In this document: positions 63,814-64,000 of the stretch, piece by piece
Layout: each line of letters starts with the position of its first letter
How positions within the stretch are numbered: position 1 is the first letter of the stretch
DNA from: Clostridium sardiniense
GTDB taxonomy: Bacteria; Bacillota; Clostridia; Clostridiales; Clostridiaceae
Reading direction: 5' to 3'
DNA: 64,000 bases
NCBI RefSeq assembly: GCF_016907995.1
Contig: NZ_JAFBDA010000012.1
Coordinates: 56,113 to 120,112 of the forward strand
Translations under genes and position numbers: made by a program
The notes under the pieces: model-generated
What the model was told of the DNA's origin: nothing
Seen by the model: only the letters and a program-made list of their open reading frames with translations
The model's database searches: none

Positions 63814-64000
63814 ATGAAATCAATATTAAAAATAATGGTTAATATAAGTGTATGTTTATTAATTTTTTTAGCAGTAGCTTTTATAGAAGAAGTATTTGAA
63901 AAAAGTAATACTTCAGTATCTGTTAGAAATAGTATTCTAGTTTTAATTTATATAATAGGAGCAGCTTTATTTGTTATAAGAGATTTTTTAAAGGTACAAA
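63814..64000 (+). CDS. Start of a small membrane protein, cut by the window end
   Basis: An ATG at 63814, behind AGAGGATG, opens a frame still open at the last base. The 62 residues visible show two hydrophobic segments (about 6-24 and 44-57) separated by a short polar EEVFEKSNTS loop. The family is not recognisable from this fragment. Confidence 0.6.
   Translation, partial: MKSILKIMVNISVCLLIFLAVAFIEEVFEKSNTSVSVRNSILVLIYIIGAALFVIRDFLKVQ

Overview
The window looks like a chromosomal stretch of a low-GC, Gram-positive, anaerobic clostridium (Clostridium sensu stricto, C. perfringens-like). Supporting signs are the very AT-rich DNA and AGA/ATA-rich codon use, strong GGAGG ribosome sites, many hairpin-plus-U-tract terminators, an AgrB/AgrD pair with a C. 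perfringens-style pro-peptide tail, a dockerin/cohesin/FIVAR glycosidase of the clostridial mucin-degrader type, and a Gram-positive ethanolamine-utilisation locus controlled by an ANTAR regulator. I saw no rRNA, tRNA, CRISPR array, insertion sequence or prophage block. The species is an inference.

Region by region: 1-9 kb holds carbohydrate and wall-hydrolysis genes: a GH4 6-phospho-alpha-glucosidase, a GH25 muramidase, and a 1777-residue cell-wall-anchored GH31 enzyme. 9-13 kb holds small stress or unknown genes (SUKH-like, PH-domain, LUD-domain, RlaP-type nucleotidyltransferase). 12.7-18.1 kb, on the minus strand, is a peptide and amino-acid block (PqqD-like protein, OPT transporter, PepD dipeptidase, cysteine-synthase-like enzyme). 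18.3-22.2 kb is galK-galT followed by a LacI-type regulator. 22.4-26 kb is an agr-type quorum-sensing operon: DUF5317 protein, a kinase-less sensor-like membrane protein, AgrB and a 44-residue AgrD, followed by a GGDEF/HD-GYP c-di-GMP protein. 26-30 kb has a NERD-UvrD helicase with an altered Walker B motif, ribosomal protein L25/Ctc with a short upstream leader ORF, and a DUF445 protein.

29.9-43.1 kb is a Ter (tellurite/stress) locus. It has the biosynthetic module (CitE-like lyase, PRTase-TRSP, StiP/PELOTA PRTase, HAD phosphatase, YceG), then a TelA protein with a Met/Asn-rich repeat tail, then, behind a separate promoter, three TerD paralogues and a calcium-type P-ATPase. A YitT-like gene faces it on the other strand.

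44-60.3 kb is a complete ethanolamine bacterial microcompartment locus: alcohol dehydrogenase, eutS, eutP, eutV, eutW, eutA, eutB, eutC, eutL, a eutK-like gene, eutE, eutM, eutT, pduL, a Eut-specific unknown, eutN, a PduT-like gene, eutH and eutQ. Three leaders (before the alcohol dehydrogenase, eutS and eutA) carry the dual hexaloop hairpin that an ANTAR protein such as EutV binds, each overlapping a terminator. The inferred circuit is that EutW senses ethanolamine and EutV then frees all three transcription units from termination. EutBC splits ethanolamine to acetaldehyde and ammonia inside a shell, EutE and PduL make acetyl-CoA and acetyl phosphate, and the alcohol dehydrogenase recycles NADH.

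60.4-64 kb holds a secreted or anchored protein, a DUF1461 membrane protein, an RmlD-like reductase, a recent tandem duplication of a His-rich YmaF-like gene, and the start of a membrane protein cut by the window end.
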